From positions 1-64,000 of the forward strand of contig JAPKHK010000012.1 in NCBI GenBank assembly GCA_026646885.1: a stretch of 64,000 nucleotides of DNA, in the 5' to 3' direction. Source of the DNA: Casimicrobiaceae bacterium (GTDB lineage Bacteria; Pseudomonadota; Gammaproteobacteria; Burkholderiales; Casimicrobiaceae). The notes under the pieces were generated by a model. It made no database searches, was not told the DNA's origin, and was given only the letters and a program-made list of their open reading frames with translations. The position numbers were made by a program, and so were the translations under genes. Numbering within the stretch: position 1 is the stretch's first letter; every line of letters starts with the position of its first letter. Shown piece by piece: positions 10,042 through 19,461 of the stretch.

Positions 10042-10467
10042 TTAGCGTTCGCGCCGGGAGAGGCAATCGAGATAGAAGACCGCGTCAGGCGGCTGCCCGA
10101 GGCGCTGCGCCTGCCAGAGAGTCTCCCCCAGGCATTCTAGAACCGCATGCTGCGCAGCGTGTTCATCACCCGCCGCGCATAGGCGCAGATAATGAGCGCG
10201 TATACCCGGCGGCTGATCGATGCCGACCTGTTCAGCAATTGCCAGGTGTAGCGCAAGGTGCAGGTAAGGGTTCACCTCTGCGCCTTCTGGGCCGAAATCG
10301 ACATCGAGGTAACGCTCCGGCTGGTCCAGGAATTCGTGATATTCCGGATGCCGGCGCGCGATTTCGGCCACTAACGTTTCCATGGGCGAGAGTGCCTCGC
10401 CTGCGCGGAACTTGCGCCAGGCATCGACAAAGAAGCGGCGCGCCTCTTTGCGGCTCGGATCAAACAT
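10042..10467 (-). CDS. DUF1841 family protein
   Basis: This 141-residue protein begins MFDPSRKEARRFFVDAWRKF and contains SPMETLVAEIARRHPEYHEFL and NPYLHLALHLAIAEQVGIDQ, which are the conserved blocks of DUF1841, a family found mainly in beta- and gammaproteobacteria. It has no known activity, signal or membrane segment. It overlaps the end of the FIST gene by 8 bases and precedes NRDE by 11, so the three are probably co-transcribed. Confidence 0.8.
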   Translation of the reverse strand: MFDPSRKEARRFFVDAWRKFRAGEALSPMETLVAEIARRHPEYHEFLDQPERYLDVDFGPEGAEVNPYLHLALHLAIAEQVGIDQPPGIRAHYLRLCAAGDEHAAQHAVLECLGETLWQAQRLGQPPDAVFYLDCLSRRER

Positions 10468-11545
10468 TACTGTGGCCTTGCGCGAACAAGGCTAACGCGG
10501 TGGCGTAATGCGAAAGGTTCGCACCGAGGCGTCCTGGGGTCACCTGTCCGCAACCGTAAAGGCCGAGGAACGGCATCGTGGGGAAGCGCTCGCGCACGAG
10601 TTGCCAGTCTCGGTCGTGACCACCGTAAAAGCCTGCGCCGCGGCCGATACTCGATACCATCAAACCGAATTCGGCGGGTGATTCGTCCGATATCGCTTGC
10701 AGCTCGGCGCGCAGCTGTGCCTCGGCACCGGCCGGTTCGCGAACTGCCCAAAAGAGCTGATCGCCGGGCTGCAATCTGCGGCTCAGCACGACGCTGTCTT
10801 CCTCCGCATGCATGGCGAGGACCGGTGCAACCTCGAACTCTCCGCTGAAAAGTGCAACGTCTGGGCTATGCTCAGTGATACAGGCAACCAAGCGCTCCAG
10901 TCCTGGGGCGCCCCGCAGACCGGAGTGCTCAGGCAGCAAACGCAGCAGGTTTGGCAAAAGGGGGCGCCCATCGCAGTGCGAAATCGCCTCACCGCGCACC
11001 TCAGTCACGCGCCACAGGGGCGTGAATGGAGTCAGGCCAGGGGCGTTGACGAAGCGCACGGTTCCACCGAGGGGGATTCTAATGCAACGTGACATAGCGA
11101 CGCGCCCGGCGGACCAGACGGGATAATCTGCCTGCGCATGCGCTTCACCGACGAGCGCACCGAACACAGCCGGGCCCATGCGCTGCCACCCGCTTTCGGC
11201 CACTTCCGGGGCGGCGAGGGCAAGCACGCACGAAGCATTCGCCTCGTCCGCTTGGGCAAGGTAGCGTCTATCCAGGACCAATGCCGCCGCGGCGGGCGCG
11301 TCGAGCACCCATTCGGCTTCCGTGAAGATTCCGGAAGCCACCGCTCCATGAATCTGCACGCATTGCGCGGCTCGGGCCGCGGCCCTTATCGCCTCATCGG
11401 CGAAGGGCGCCAGCTGTGGAGTGAGGTAGAGAAGCACCAGCGCGGGGCGCTCCAACCCGCTGCGCCGGCACGCTGCTTCGACAGCGGCGCCGGCGAGTTC
11501 GGGATCAGCACGGGGTGCATGCATGAGCGCCGTCGCGGCGGTCAT
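10460..11545 (-). CDS. FIST-domain sensory protein
   Basis: The 361-residue protein fits the FIST_N plus FIST_C arrangement: an N-terminal half with PALVLLYLTPQ, IHGAVASGIFTEAEWVL and AAALVLDRRYL, and a C-terminal half with LAMHAEEDSVVLSRRL, GLMVSSIGRGAGFYGGHDRDW and PFLGLYGCGQVTPGR. FIST domains are thought to bind small ligands such as amino acids and usually sit with signalling proteins. Here it stands alone between nth and DUF1841. The start at ATG 11545 is preceded by GAGGA. Confidence 0.78.
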   Translation of the reverse strand: MTAATALMHAPRADPELAGAAVEAACRRSGLERPALVLLYLTPQLAPFADEAIRAAARAAQCVQIHGAVASGIFTEAEWVLDAPAAAALVLDRRYLAQADEANASCVLALAAPEVAESGWQRMGPAVFGALVGEAHAQADYPVWSAGRVAMSRCIRIPLGGTVRFVNAPGLTPFTPLWRVTEVRGEAISHCDGRPLLPNLLRLLPEHSGLRGAPGLERLVACITEHSPDVALFSGEFEVAPVLAMHAEEDSVVLSRRLQPGDQLFWAVREPAGAEAQLRAELQAISDESPAEFGLMVSSIGRGAGFYGGHDRDWQLVRERFPTMPFLGLYGCGQVTPGRLGANLSHYATALALFAQGHSNV

Positions 11546-11660
11546 GGCAATATCCTCGGCGCAGCTTCGGGCCCGCCCGCGCAGGCTTGCGGTCCTCCCC
11601 CTGCCCGAGAGGTCAACGCGGTTCGCCGCTGTGCGGCTTCGGTCTCTTGCATGGGCACGC

Positions 11661-12299
11661 TCACGTGGTCTTCTCGGGGTACTCGCACCAGCGCGCGATG
11701 ATACACTCGGCGCATTTGGGTTTGCGCGCGAGGCACACATAGCGGCCGTGCAGGATCAGCCAATGGTGGGCATGCTGCAGGAAATCCTGGGGCACTGCCT
11801 TGAGTAGTGCCTCCTCCACCGCCAGCGGTGTAGCGCCGCGAGCTAGTCCAGTGCGATTGGCGACTCGGAATACGTGCGTATCGACGGCAAGAGTGGGTTC
11901 GCCAAAAGCGACGTTCAAAACCACATTGGCCGTCTTGCGGCCAACCCCAGGGAGAGTTTCAAGGGCTTCTCGGGTGCGTGGCACCGCCCCGCCGTAATTG
12001 CGTTCGAGAATGGCGCTGGTTGCGAGGATGTTCTTCACCTTGCTGCGGTAAAGGCCGATGCTGCGGACATAGCCGGTGAGTCCTTCTTCGCCCAGGGCGA
12101 GCAGGGCGCGCGGCGTGTTGGCTGCTGGAAAGAGCCTGGCCGTAGCTTTGTTGACGCTGCTGTCGGTGGCTTGGGCGGAGAGGATGACCGCCACCAGCAG
12201 TTCGAAGGGCGTGGCGAACTCGAGTTCGGAGCGTGGCGCGGGATTGGCCTCGCGCAGAGCGAGAAAAAGGGCATGACGGGCAGCTGGAGTCATTGCCAT
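11661..12299 (-). CDS. nth: Endonuclease III (DNA glycosylase/AP lyase)
   Basis: Nth removes oxidised pyrimidines and cleaves the abasic site. The 212 residues contain the helix-hairpin-helix LPGVGRKTANVVLN with the catalytic Lys, the catalytic Asp in VDTHVFRVANR, and the C-terminal 4Fe-4S ligands C-x6-C-x2-C-x5-C (CLARKPKCAECIIARWC). It begins directly after the rnfE stop with no gap. The rnf-nth order is also seen in E. coli rsxABCDGE-nth, so it is probably the last gene of that operon core. Confidence 0.95.
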   Translation of the reverse strand: MAMTPAARHALFLALREANPAPRSELEFATPFELLVAVILSAQATDSSVNKATARLFPAANTPRALLALGEEGLTGYVRSIGLYRSKVKNILATSAILERNYGGAVPRTREALETLPGVGRKTANVVLNVAFGEPTLAVDTHVFRVANRTGLARGATPLAVEEALLKAVPQDFLQHAHHWLILHGRYVCLARKPKCAECIIARWCEYPEKTT

Positions 12300-12980
12300 C
12301 TATGCCGCGGCGGGGGCTCGCTTAGGCAAGGGTCGGGAGCGCGCTCGGCGTTCGTCGAGCCAATTCTTGGCCGCGATCAGTACGCCCAGTCCGAAGAATG
12401 CGCCAGGGGGCAGCACGGCAAGAAGGAATCCAGGATAGTCGTTGCCCAGCAATGACCAGGCGTCCAGGCCGGGAATCACGAGATCGATACCCGAAAAGAG
12501 CGTGCCGGCACCCACTAGCTCGCGCATTCCGCCCAGTAAGGCAAGGACCGCGGCAAGCCCCAGACCCATGACCAGGCCATCGAACATTGCGGGCAAGACT
12601 GGTGTCTTGGCCGCGAACGCCTCGACGCGGGCCAACACGATGCAATTGGTCACGATGAGCGGCACGAAGATGCCGAGCACGAGATAGAGTTCGCGCAGAT
12701 AGACGTTCATGAGCATGTCCACCACCGTCACCAGCACCGCGATGATGACGATGAAGATGGGGATACGTATGTCGTTGGGAATGAGGTGACGCACGGCGGC
12801 GACCGCGCCGCTGGCCAGCGCCATCACCAGCGCGGTGGCCAATCCCAGCGAGACACCGTTGACCACGCTGGTGCTGATGGCAAGCACCGGACACAGCCCC
12901 AGCATCTGCACGAGGCCCGCGTTTTGCCGCCACAGGGCATCCTCGGCGATCTTGCGGTAACGTGGTACGTCATTTCTCAT
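12300..12980 (-). CDS. rnfE: Rnf electron transport complex subunit E
   Basis: RnfE is a multi-pass membrane subunit of the ion-translocating ferredoxin:NAD oxidoreductase. The 226-residue product has GLCPVLAISTSVVNG near the N terminus (paralogous to Rnf[10 protein letters not shown]), IFVPLIVTNCIVLAR and the GMRELVG region, with about six membrane spans. ATG 12980 overlaps the rnfG stop by four bases and is preceded by GGAAT. The C-terminal tail is Arg/Ala-rich. Confidence 0.93.
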   Translation of the reverse strand: MRNDVPRYRKIAEDALWRQNAGLVQMLGLCPVLAISTSVVNGVSLGLATALVMALASGAVAAVRHLIPNDIRIPIFIVIIAVLVTVVDMLMNVYLRELYLVLGIFVPLIVTNCIVLARVEAFAAKTPVLPAMFDGLVMGLGLAAVLALLGGMRELVGAGTLFSGIDLVIPGLDAWSLLGNDYPGFLLAVLPPGAFFGLGVLIAAKNWLDERRARSRPLPKRAPAAA

Positions 12981-13624
12981 GGGGCATTCCTTGGGTAGAA
13001 CTGTGCCGGGTTTTGGCGGTAGTATGCAAGCGCTTTGCCCACGGCTTTCACGATTGCCCGAGGGGTGATCGTCGCGCCGGCGCGGTATTCGAACTGACCG
13101 CCGTCCTTCCTGATTCGCCACGCCGTATCAGGAAGCTCCGGCGCGGGCGAATCGAACTGGGCGATCCACTTCTTGGCGAAACGATCCTTACGCGGCTCGA
13201 TATAGTCGCCCAGGCCCGGCGTTTCGCGGTGGGCGGTGACGCGCACCCCCGAAATCACCGGTCCGCGCGGCGTTTCGAGAACGGCGACCATTAGCCTGAT
13301 GCGACCGCTGTAGCCATCTGGGGCAACCACCGTGAAGACCGCGCCCGCGCGTATGCCCTGGCGGAATGCCGCGCGCACCACCGTCTCCTCCTCGGTCCCA
13401 AGTGCCGGTGTCGGCGGAAGCGGCACGGTACTGGCGGACAGATCATTGTCGTAAGCGGCCCGAGGTAGCACCGCGTCGATCTGCGCCAATTCCGCCGCCA
13501 CCAAGTTCTGCCGCATGTCGTCGCGCGTGGCGCGGTAGGCCGCTGCGAGCAAAGCAGTGCCGAGAACGGTGAATGCGAGCATTACCAGGGCGGTACGCAG
13601 GCTCGCTTTGGCGACGCCGCTCAT
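12977..13624 (-). CDS. rnfG: Rnf electron transport complex subunit G
   Basis: RnfG is the membrane-anchored periplasmic flavoprotein with covalent FMN. The 215 residues have one N-terminal membrane segment (LRTALVMLAFTVLGTALLAAAY), the RVTAHRETPGLGDYIE block and the flavinylation motif GATIT (in EYRAGATITPRAIVKAV) where FMN attaches to Thr. ATG 13624 overlaps the rnfD stop, so translation is coupled. Confidence 0.93.
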   Translation of the reverse strand: MSGVAKASLRTALVMLAFTVLGTALLAAAYRATRDDMRQNLVAAELAQIDAVLPRAAYDNDLSASTVPLPPTPALGTEEETVVRAAFRQGIRAGAVFTVVAPDGYSGRIRLMVAVLETPRGPVISGVRVTAHRETPGLGDYIEPRKDRFAKKWIAQFDSPAPELPDTAWRIRKDGGQFEYRAGATITPRAIVKAVGKALAYYRQNPAQFYPRNAP

Positions 13625-14658
13625 CTTCGCTCCGTCTTGTGGCCGAAGCTTGGCGGGCGCGTGCTCATGTCGATCAGCGGCACACAGCAGTTGCCTAGGA
13701 GCACGGCAAACGCGACCCCGTCGGGGTAGCCGCCGAAGACGCGGATCGCGTAAGCGAGCGCACCGACTCCCGCGCCGAATACGACTTGTCCCCAACGTGT
13801 CGTGGGGCCGCTCACTGGGTCGGTGGCGATGAAGAAGGCTCCGATGAGGGTTGCGCCGCTGGTCAGATGAAACAACCCGCTGGCGTGGCGTGTCGGGTCG
13901 ATCAAATGAAGGACAATGGCCGGGGCCAGGAGTCCGGCGAGAAAGCTCAGCGGCGCATGCCAGGTGATGATGCGCCGGGCAAGCAAGAAGATGCCTCCGG
14001 CGAGATAGGCTACGGCGATCCACTCGCTGCCCAGCCCACCCCAATGCCCAAAGCCGGGTTGGCTGGCGCGGATTTCTCCGACGCTCTTGTGCAGACCCAA
14101 TTGCGTCTTCAGGGTGTCAAGTGGTGTGGCCATTGCCAGGGCATCGGGCAGGCCGCCGCCAAAGGGCAGCAACAGCTGCTCTAGTATCCCCGGCGGCATT
14201 GGACCGAAGCTCAGTGGCGCCGGCCAGCGGGTCATTTGGGCAGGAAATGCGATGATCAGCACGGCGTAGGCGACCATCGCTGGGTTGAATGGATTGTTGC
14301 CCAGGCCGCCATAAAGATGCTTGGCCACCACGACGGCACAGCTCACGCCCAGCAGAATGATCCACCAGGGCAGCCCAGGCGGCAGAGAAAGGGCGATCAG
14401 CCACGCTGTGACCACGACCGAAAGATCTCCCAGGAACGGTCCGACGGGTTGGCCTCGCGCCTTGAGCATGGCGGCTTCGCACAGCCAAGCCATGGCAGTG
14501 GCGAGGCACATCGCGCTGATGATCGCCCAGCCAAAGAAGTGCACATATACCGCGGTGGCGGGCACCAGAGCGAGCAGCACCTCTGCCATGATGAACCGCA
14601 CCGACGGCGCGTCGGAGAGGTAGGGAGAGGCAGTTGGCGGAAGGGGAGGCTCAGGCAT
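13621..14658 (-). CDS. rnfD: Rnf electron transport complex subunit D
   Basis: RnfD is the large membrane subunit with covalent FMN, related to NqrB. The 345-residue product has multiple membrane helices, the KHLYGGLGNNPFNPAMVAYA signature, and the flavinylation motif SGATL in FHLTSGATLIGAFFIATDPV. The C terminus holds GGYPDGVAFAVLLGNCCVPLID. It overlaps the rnfC stop by 8 bases and the rnfG start by four. Confidence 0.94.
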   Translation of the reverse strand: MPEPPLPPTASPYLSDAPSVRFIMAEVLLALVPATAVYVHFFGWAIISAMCLATAMAWLCEAAMLKARGQPVGPFLGDLSVVVTAWLIALSLPPGLPWWIILLGVSCAVVVAKHLYGGLGNNPFNPAMVAYAVLIIAFPAQMTRWPAPLSFGPMPPGILEQLLLPFGGGLPDALAMATPLDTLKTQLGLHKSVGEIRASQPGFGHWGGLGSEWIAVAYLAGGIFLLARRIITWHAPLSFLAGLLAPAIVLHLIDPTRHASGLFHLTSGATLIGAFFIATDPVSGPTTRWGQVVFGAGVGALAYAIRVFGGYPDGVAFAVLLGNCCVPLIDMSTRPPSFGHKTERR

Positions 14659-16264
14659 GGTCGTGTTTTTGCTCGGCCAGTTCCTTGAGTCGAGCGCGGC
14701 TCGCCTCGATCTCTTCCTGGCTGGCATGGGCAGGATCGAGAGCGGGCACGGCGTGCCCGAGGGATTCCTTCTGCGCGAGGGTGCGCTCAACGGCGGGCTG
14801 CGCCATGTTCCCGGGTGTATCGCCGGACGCGGCCGCCGGCAGCGCCGTGGCCGTCTTGGCCGCTAAGCGCTCGGCTCGCTCCTGCTTCTCGCGTTCCAAA
14901 CGAACGACTCGGGCTTCGTAACGAGATCTGGCCTCGTCGGCCGCGTTCTTCTCGCGTTCGCGCGCCCAGATTTCGCTCTTGGCGAAGCGGAAATACGATA
15001 CCAGCGGTATGTGGCTGGGGCAGACGTAAGCGCAGGCGCCGCATTCGATGCAGTCGAAGAGGGCATACTCTTGTGCTTTCCCGAAGTTGTGCGACCTGGC
15101 GAACCAATAGAGCTCATGTGGTGTGAGCTCCGCCGGGCAAGCCGAAACACAACGTGTGCAGCGAATGCAGGGCATCTCGCGTGACTGCGGAGGAAACAGC
15201 GCAACGGATTTGGCGATCACGCAGTTGCTCGCCTTGACGAGCGGCACCGCGGAAGAGGGCAGATCGAACCCCATCATCGGCCCCCCCATGATCAGCCCGG
15301 TGGTGTCCGGCAGCAGGCCCGCCAACGCGAGCAGGTGAGCGACCGGTGTACCCAGCGCGGCGTCATAATTGCGCGGCTCCCGCACGTTGCCGGTGATGGT
15401 GACGATCCGGCGAGTCAGTGGTTCGCCTCGGACGAGCGCCCGCCAGACACTACTGGCAGTGGCGACATTGAAGCACTGCACGCCGAGTTCGGTTGAGCGC
15501 TGGCCGGTGGGCACCTCGATGCCGGTGAGCACGCGGATCAGCTGCTTCGCGCCACCGCCAGGGTATATGGTGGGAACGGCCACAACCTCGATGGCACGTT
15601 CGGTTCTGGCCGCTGCGGCCATGGCCGCCAGCGCTTGCGGTTTGTTGTCTTCGATACCGACCACGATCCGCTTGGCGGGCAACAGTTCGGCCATGATCAA
15701 CGCACCGGCGACGATTTCGTTGGCTCGCTCGCGCATCAGCAGGTCGTCGCAGGTGATGAACGGTTCGCACTCGGCGCCGTTGATCACCAGTGTTTCCAGG
15801 GCGCGAGGCGCACCCGAGAGCTTGGCGTAGGTGGGGAACACTGCCCCTCCCAGGCCGGCGATCCCCATGCGGCGCAGGTGCTCGAAAACGGCCTCGCGCG
15901 GGGTGTTCCGCCAATCGAGGGGCTGCGGGGCAGCGGTTTGGTCCGAGCCGTCGGGTTCGATCTCTATGCACAGATCGGCAAGACCCGAGGGGTGAGGCAC
16001 CTGCGCTAGCGCAACGCTCCTCACCGTTCCCGCGGCAGGGGCGTGCACGGCAACCGAAATGCGGCCCTGCGCCTCGCCGATCATCTGCCCGCGGAGCACA
16101 TGCTCGCCTACCTTGACGACTGGCTTGGCGTGGTTGCCGATGTGCTGGTGCAAGGGCACGAAGAGCCGCGACGGCAGCGGTGCCGTGGCGATGGGTTGGC
16201 GAGTGGATTCGGCCTTGTGGTCTGGCGGATGCACACCGCCGAAGAACGTGAAAAGGTGGCGCAT
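14651..16264 (-). CDS. rnfC: Rnf electron transport complex subunit C
   Basis: RnfC is the peripheral NADH/FMN-binding subunit, related to NqrF/Nuo51. Its 537 residues open with the MRHLFTFFGGVHPPDHK segment, include a Gly-rich region (GIAGLGGAVFPTYAKL) and carry two 4Fe-4S motifs, CIRCTRCVSACP and CIECGACAYVCPS. The C-terminal extension after the clusters is a charged Ala/Glu/Arg coiled region, as often in proteobacterial RnfC. It lies one base after rnfB. Confidence 0.95.
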   Translation of the reverse strand: MRHLFTFFGGVHPPDHKAESTRQPIATAPLPSRLFVPLHQHIGNHAKPVVKVGEHVLRGQMIGEAQGRISVAVHAPAAGTVRSVALAQVPHPSGLADLCIEIEPDGSDQTAAPQPLDWRNTPREAVFEHLRRMGIAGLGGAVFPTYAKLSGAPRALETLVINGAECEPFITCDDLLMRERANEIVAGALIMAELLPAKRIVVGIEDNKPQALAAMAAAARTERAIEVVAVPTIYPGGGAKQLIRVLTGIEVPTGQRSTELGVQCFNVATASSVWRALVRGEPLTRRIVTITGNVREPRNYDAALGTPVAHLLALAGLLPDTTGLIMGGPMMGFDLPSSAVPLVKASNCVIAKSVALFPPQSREMPCIRCTRCVSACPAELTPHELYWFARSHNFGKAQEYALFDCIECGACAYVCPSHIPLVSYFRFAKSEIWAREREKNAADEARSRYEARVVRLEREKQERAERLAAKTATALPAAASGDTPGNMAQPAVERTLAQKESLGHAVPALDPAHASQEEIEASRARLKELAEQKHDHA

Positions 16265-16265
16265 G

Positions 16266-16841
16266 CTAGGCGGTCACCTCTGGCCGTGATGCGGCCTTGT
16301 TTGGACTTGCCTGGGCGCTTGCCTGCGGCGGCTTCCATTTCCAGGTGCGCAGGCTCTCGGTCATCGGCACCATCTCGATACAATCCACCGGACAGGGCGG
16401 AACGCACAGCTCGCAACCCGTGCATTGCTCGGGAATGACAGTGTGCATCTGCTTGGTGGCGCCGATGATGGCGTCCACCGGGCAGGCCTGAATACACAGC
16501 GTGCAGCCTATGCACTGATCCTCGATGATCACCGCCACCGCCTTGGGCCGTGGCTCCACTGCCAGCGGCACCGGCTCGACGCCCAGCAACTCGGAGAGCT
16601 TGGCCACACCTTCCTCGCCACCAGGGGGGCAGAGATTGATTTCCGCTTCGCCTGCGGCAATGGCGCTGGCGTAGGGTTTGCACCCGGGATAGCCGCATTG
16701 ACCGCACTGCGTTTGCGGCAGAATGGCGTCGATTTTTTCGACGAGTGGATTCTCTTGCACCCGGAACTTGACTGCGGCAAAACCAAGAATGGTTCCCAGT
16801 ACCACCGCCACCGCAGCCATCACCAGCAGCGCCGAGATCAT
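16266..16841 (-). CDS. rnfB: Rnf electron transport complex subunit B
   Basis: RnfB is the ferredoxin-like entry subunit. The 191 residues have an N-terminal membrane anchor ([20 protein letters not shown]), the Fe-S cluster segment [20 protein letters not shown], and two further 4Fe-4S motifs [14 protein letters not shown] and [14 protein letters not shown]. The tail is Ala/Pro/Lys-rich. The start at ATG 16841 overlaps the rnfA stop by four bases. Confidence 0.95.
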   Translation of the reverse strand: MISALLVMAAVAVVLGTILGFAAVKFRVQENPLVEKIDAILPQTQCGQCGYPGCKPYASAIAAGEAEINLCPPGGEEGVAKLSELLGVEPVPLAVEPRPKAVAVIIEDQCIGCTLCIQACPVDAIIGATKQMHTVIPEQCTGCELCVPPCPVDCIEMVPMTESLRTWKWKPPQASAQASPNKAASRPEVTA

Positions 16842-17419
16842 TTCACCAACCCCGCGAAACCCATGAAAGCAAGACTCATCAAGCCTGCGGTAATCATACC
16901 GATGGCGGTGCCGCGAAAGGGGCGGGGAACGTCGGCGCCTTCGAGGCGCTCGCGAATACCGGCGAAAAGCATGAGTACCAGCCAGAAGCCCAACGCGCCT
17001 CCCAAGCCGAAGAACAGCGATTCGACGAAGTTGTGCCTTTCCTGCACATTCAGGAGCGGAATGCCAAGCACCGCACAATTGGTCGTGATAAGCGGCAAAT
17101 AGATGCCTAGCACCTGGTAGAGCACGGGGCTCGCCTTGCGGATGAACAATTCGGTGAATTGCACGATGCTGGCGATCACCACGATGAAGGACAAAGTGCT
17201 CAGGTACGTGAGATCGAGTGGCAAGAGCACCCAGGTGTAGAGCAGGTTCGAGGCTCCCGCGGCCAACGTGAGCACGAAAGCCGTTGCCGCGCCTAGGCCG
17301 ACCGCGGTTTCCAACTTCTTGGAAACGCCCATGTATGGGCACAGGCCGAGAATTTTCACCAGCACGATGTTATTGACTAACACGGTGCTGACGACGATGA
17401 GGAGGTAATGGGAAATCAC
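16838..17419 (-). CDS. rnfA: Rnf electron transport complex subunit A
   Basis: RnfA is a six-helix membrane subunit paralogous to RnfE. The sequence [47 protein letters not shown] and [21 protein letters not shown] is very close to E. coli RsxA. No ATG occurs near the expected N terminus. A GTG at 17419-17417 gives 193 residues, the length I recall for RsxA, starting MISHYLLIV. Another GTG four codons earlier is the alternative. Either way rnfA uses a non-ATG start and heads the operon. Confidence 0.9.
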   Translation of the reverse strand: MISHYLLIVVSTVLVNNIVLVKILGLCPYMGVSKKLETAVGLGAATAFVLTLAAGASNLLYTWVLLPLDLTYLSTLSFIVVIASIVQFTELFIRKASPVLYQVLGIYLPLITTNCAVLGIPLLNVQERHNFVESLFFGLGGALGFWLVLMLFAGIRERLEGADVPRPFRGTAIGMITAGLMSLAFMGFAGLVK

Positions 17420-17665
17420 GTTGCGCTGCACAAAACCCAACAGCCGATTATCGCCGAGGGCGCCGCCGGGTTCAACCGTGTCGCAGGGATATCTATATGT
17501 TTTTTTGAGATTCCGGCTCTGGTACCAAGACGAAGGGCAATTGGCGGGTGCATTTGCTGCGATACACAAGTGCCGACCATCTGTGGCGATGCAGTATCGG
17601 ATCCTCTTGGGCGCGGGAGATGCTCCTGCTAGACTTGGGCGAGGACTGCCTGAGACCCGCGTCAA

Positions 17666-18256
17666 ATGCCCTCTTCGCCGCCTCGACCCCTGACTCAGCG
17701 CTTCGGCGCCGCCGTCTTGCGTTTGATCGGCTGGCGCCTTGTGCTCGCGCCGCCGCCACCCAAAGCCGTCATCATGATTTACCCGCACACTTCGAACTGG
17801 GATTTCGTCATCGGCATTTTTGCGCGTTGGGAGGCCAACCTAAGGATCTATTGGGCGGGCAAGGATACGATTTTCGTTTGGCCTTTTGGGGGGTTACTCA
17901 AGCGTCTGGGAGGTATCCCGGTCAATCGGCGCGAGCGCACCGGCTTTACTGGCCAAATGGCCGCGGAGTTCGCGCGGCGCGACGAGTTTTTGTTGGTGAT
18001 CGCGCCCGAAGGTACCCGCAAGCGCACCGAGTACCTGAAATCGGGTTTCTATCATCTGGCGCTGGCCGCCAAGGTTCCCCTGGGTTTCGCTTTCTTCGAT
18101 TATGCGCGCAGGGAACTTGGCATCGCAGCCTACGCCGATTTGACGGGCGACGAAGCAAAAGATCTCGCGGCGATCGCCGCGTTTTATGCTGACAAGCGCG
18201 CATGTCGCCCAGAGAAGGCCGGAGTGCTGCGCTTCCGGCCGCAAGAAGGCGGTTGA
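17666..18256 (+). CDS. PlsC-like 1-acyl-glycerol-phosphate acyltransferase family protein
   Basis: The 196-residue product has the acyltransferase motifs HTSNWD (H-x4-D) and the Glu-Gly-Thr block APEGTRKR, with [16 protein letters not shown] between them, so it belongs to the PlsC/lysophospholipid acyltransferase superfamily. It is shorter than typical PlsC and lacks an obvious membrane anchor apart from a hydrophobic N-terminal stretch ([16 protein letters not shown]). It diverges from rnfA and precedes the sensor kinase. The acceptor is unknown. Confidence 0.8.
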   Translation: MPSSPPRPLTQRFGAAVLRLIGWRLVLAPPPPKAVIMIYPHTSNWDFVIGIFARWEANLRIYWAGKDTIFVWPFGGLLKRLGGIPVNRRERTGFTGQMAAEFARRDEFLLVIAPEGTRKRTEYLKSGFYHLALAAKVPLGFAFFDYARRELGIAAYADLTGDEAKDLAAIAAFYADKRACRPEKAGVLRFRPQEGG

Positions 18257-18372
18257 TTCGTCCCCGGTTCAAGTCGATTGGCGCTCGTCTCGCGTCGCTT
18301 GGTCGCGTTCGCCCTTGCGAGCTTTGCTGCGCCGGGGCACCATCACCCCCAGTGCGTTTTCACATTGAAGCG

Positions 18373-19461
18373 ATGAATCTTCCAGACCCAGAACTGACCG
18401 TCGACGGCCAACCTGTTGCGCGGGCAAAGAAGCCGCCGCTGCGGCAAGCCTTGCAGGCGGAGTTGCCCTGGGTGCTCGGTCTCAATACCGGGATCGCCTT
18501 GTTTTTGACCGTCCTGTTTTTCCGCGGCAATGGCTTCTGGCTGAATTTGTTATTCTCGCAATGCATTGGCCTGACGATCTATCTTCTGGTCGCCATCTTG
18601 GCCCGCATGCTTCCAGCCAAACTACGATGGGCTTCTTGGGCGTTCGGCGTTCCCCTGGGGTTTGTAGTGGGTCTAACACTTGGCGCTGCTGTGCTGGATA
18701 TCCCTGCGAGTGCGCTTTGGTTTTCCATGGGTCGGACTTGGGTGCAGTCATTGGCGGTGGCGCTGGTTTGCAGCCTGGTTGCTGGCTATTTTTTCTGGGC
18801 GCGTGAGCGCATCGCCGAAGAGCGGGCCACAGCCGAGCATGAGCGCGCCCGTGCCTTGCTGCGTGAGAAGCAAGCGCTGGAGGCGCAGCTCCTTGCCTTG
18901 CAGGCGCAAATCGAACCGCATTTTCTGTTCAACACTCTGGCTAATGTGGTGAGCCTCATTGAACGCGATGGTAACCTGGCGCGCCGGATGCTCGAGGATC
19001 TGATCGATTTTCTGCGCAGTTCGCTCGTCGAGTCGCGCAGCCGAAAAACCACCGTGGGCAGGCAAGCGGAATTGCTGCGCAGCTATCTGCGGATCTTGCG
19101 CATTCGCATGGGTGCGCGCTTGCGTTACCGGATCGAGGTGGCAGAGCAGGCCGAGCAAGCGGTCTTGCCGCCGATGCTGCTCCAGCCCTTGGTGGAGAAT
19201 GCTATCAAGCACGGAATCGAGCCCAAGGTCGAGGGTGGTGAAGTGAGTGTCGCGGCCGTGAGTGCGGGCGACACGCTGCGTATCACCGTCGCCGATACCG
19301 GCCTTGGGCTCGGCGCGAGCCAGGGAGGCACGGGGCTTGGTCTTGCCAACGTGCGCGATCGACTGGTCGCGCTCTACGGGGAACGCGGCCGGCTCGAGGT
19401 AACGGCCAATCAACCCTGCGGCGTGTGTGTCACTCTCTGCCTGCCTCTGGAACGCCTATGA
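18373..19461 (+). CDS. LytS/YehU-type sensor histidine kinase
   Basis: The 362-residue membrane kinase has four hydrophobic segments between about 35 and 145, a coiled linker (ERATAEHERARALLREKQAL) and the His_kinase domain with the phospho-acceptor His in QIEPHFLFNTLANV. The N-box is LLQPLVENAIKHGIE and the G-boxes are DTGLGL and GTGLGLANVRDRL. No extracellular sensor domain is evident. The stop overlaps the regulator start (ATGA at 19458), so the two form one two-component operon. The start is ATG 18373; weaker upstream starts exist. Confidence 0.9.
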   Translation: MNLPDPELTVDGQPVARAKKPPLRQALQAELPWVLGLNTGIALFLTVLFFRGNGFWLNLLFSQCIGLTIYLLVAILARMLPAKLRWASWAFGVPLGFVVGLTLGAAVLDIPASALWFSMGRTWVQSLAVALVCSLVAGYFFWARERIAEERATAEHERARALLREKQALEAQLLALQAQIEPHFLFNTLANVVSLIERDGNLARRMLEDLIDFLRSSLVESRSRKTTVGRQAELLRSYLRILRIRMGARLRYRIEVAEQAEQAVLPPMLLQPLVENAIKHGIEPKVEGGEVSVAAVSAGDTLRITVADTGLGLGASQGGTGLGLANVRDRLVALYGERGRLEVTANQPCGVCVTLCLPLERL

